59,150 nucleotides of DNA from Paenibacillus_AA sp045062745 (lineage in GTDB: Bacteria; Bacillota; Bacilli; Paenibacillales; NBRC-103111), in assembly GCF_045062745.1 (NCBI RefSeq), contig NZ_JBJGED010000044.1, positions 1-59,150 on the forward strand, given 5' to 3'. Both the position numbers and the translations under genes were made by a program. Under the pieces are notes generated by a model. It saw only the letters and a list, made by a program, of their open reading frames with translations. It had not been told where the DNA came from and did no database searches. Position 1 is the first letter of the stretch. The number at the start of each line of letters is the position of its first letter. Positions 58,673-59,150 of the stretch are shown here, piece by piece.

Positions 58673-59150
58673 GGTTCGCGCAGCGGCAGAGGCAGCTGCA
58701 TTGCGCGATAGCAGCAGTGGTCCGCGGCAGCGGCAACGGCCGGCAGTGGCTGTTTCGCGGAGCGGTTAGCACCGGTGACGGAGCGGCGAAGAGGCAGCGA
58801 ATGTTCGGCGGCGAGGGCTATTGAAGCCGATAGCGGAATTATGGGTGCATAAGTGAGAGCGTCGCGGCAGCGGCGGTGTTGGCCGGAAACTGGGTCCACG
58901 GCGATTGGCGAGCGTTTGCCTGATAACAAGAGAGGGAAAAGCTCCCTCTCTTTCGGGCGAATTGCCCGAAAATGCGAGCACGTAGGGGAAAACCTCCCTC
59001 ATTTTTTGGCGAATGGCTCGATTTTAGCCCGTTTCCGTCAAAAGTGAGGGAGGTTTTCCCTCTCACTAAGCTATTTCTTCAAAGCCCCATAATTGGAATG
59101 GAGTCATCATAGTGAAATGAATTACACTATTGGTGAAGGGGGCTGATGAT
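58673..59150. other. Intergenic 3' end of the window
   Basis: From 58673 to 58927 a GC-rich stretch of GCAGCGGC-like words holds no convincing gene; it reads as decayed or low-complexity DNA. The palindromic repeats at 58930-59066 follow. The last bases (GGTGAAGGGGGCTGATGAT) contain a ribosome-site-like GGGGG before an ATG at 59145, which might begin a gene beyond the window; this cannot be tested here. Confidence 0.4.
58930..59066. repeat. Cluster of GAGGGA-type palindromic intergenic repeats
   Basis: Three related palindromes occur within 140 bases: GAGAGGGAAAAGCTCCCTCT (58930 on), AGGGGAAAACCTCCCTC (58984-59000) and GAGGGAGGTTTTCCCTC (59046-59062, embedded in a longer GTGAG/CTCAC frame). 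The small hairpin CGGGC-GAATT-GCCCG lies between the first two. The first could also stop transcription from the deacetylase gene, though it is 258 bases away. Confidence 0.7.

Noticed and set aside
58839..59066. A 75-codon minus-strand frame at the window end
   Set aside because: It is composed of the palindromic repeats and has no ribosome site.

Overview
The window reads as chromosome of a GC-rich, Gram-positive, spore-forming soil bacterium of the Paenibacillus/Cohnella kind. The evidence is three LplB/YtcP/LplA-type carbohydrate ABC transporters plus a fourth lone LplA-type lipoprotein, YesM/YesN-type two-component systems, several AraC regulators, strong AGGAGG ribosome sites with frequent GTG/TTG starts, a DinB-fold protein, and palindromic intergenic repeats. 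No tRNA, rRNA, CRISPR array, integrase or intact insertion sequence was seen. Because the DNA is GC-rich, many long antisense reading frames are shadows and were left out.

Layout. 1-4455: end of a YesM kinase, its YesN regulator and a sugar-binding lipoprotein without permeases. 4913-18479: a LysR regulator diverging from one tightly packed run of ten genes: two flavin monooxygenases of the NtaA/DszA/DmoA group, a peptide-type ABC importer (binding protein, two permeases, one fused double ATPase), a two-subunit CoA-transferase-fold enzyme, a Gln-type thiol dioxygenase, a family III CoA-transferase and a DinB protein, closed by a terminator. 18680-22210: first sugar importer. 22288-25314: nucleoside hydrolase, AraC regulator, M14 metallocarboxypeptidase-like enzyme. 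25733-26377: nuclease-like protein with winged helix. 26717-38128: second sugar importer, a large secreted clan GH-A glycosidase, a membrane-anchored AraC regulator and an (alpha/alpha)6-type protein; this looks like a Gram-positive polysaccharide utilisation locus. 38244-42451: GntR regulator fused to a sugar-binding domain, DoxX protein, 2-hydroxyacid dehydrogenase, aldose 1-epimerase. 42716-48187: two multidrug-type MFS transporters (one with a MarR regulator), an SGKS-repeat protein and a second nuclease/winged-helix protein. 48221-58672: second YesM/YesN pair diverging from a third sugar importer, then AraC, DegT-type aminotransferase and NodB-type deacetylase.

How they work together. 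Most of the window senses, imports and processes carbohydrate: kinases or membrane-anchored AraC proteins detect a glycan signal and switch on the adjacent importer and enzymes. The exception, and the most interesting part, is the 12.4 kb run at 6109-18479. Its mix of C-S/C-N-cleaving monooxygenases, thiol dioxygenase, CoA activation and possible thiol-transferase suggests uptake and breakdown of an organosulfur acid or peptide conjugate by a route I do not recognise as described. A second striking point is that the glycosidase gene at 30436-33999 sits between two diverged copies of one junction sequence (end of a binding-protein gene plus start of the regulator gene), a scar of insertion or of collapsed tandem cassettes.
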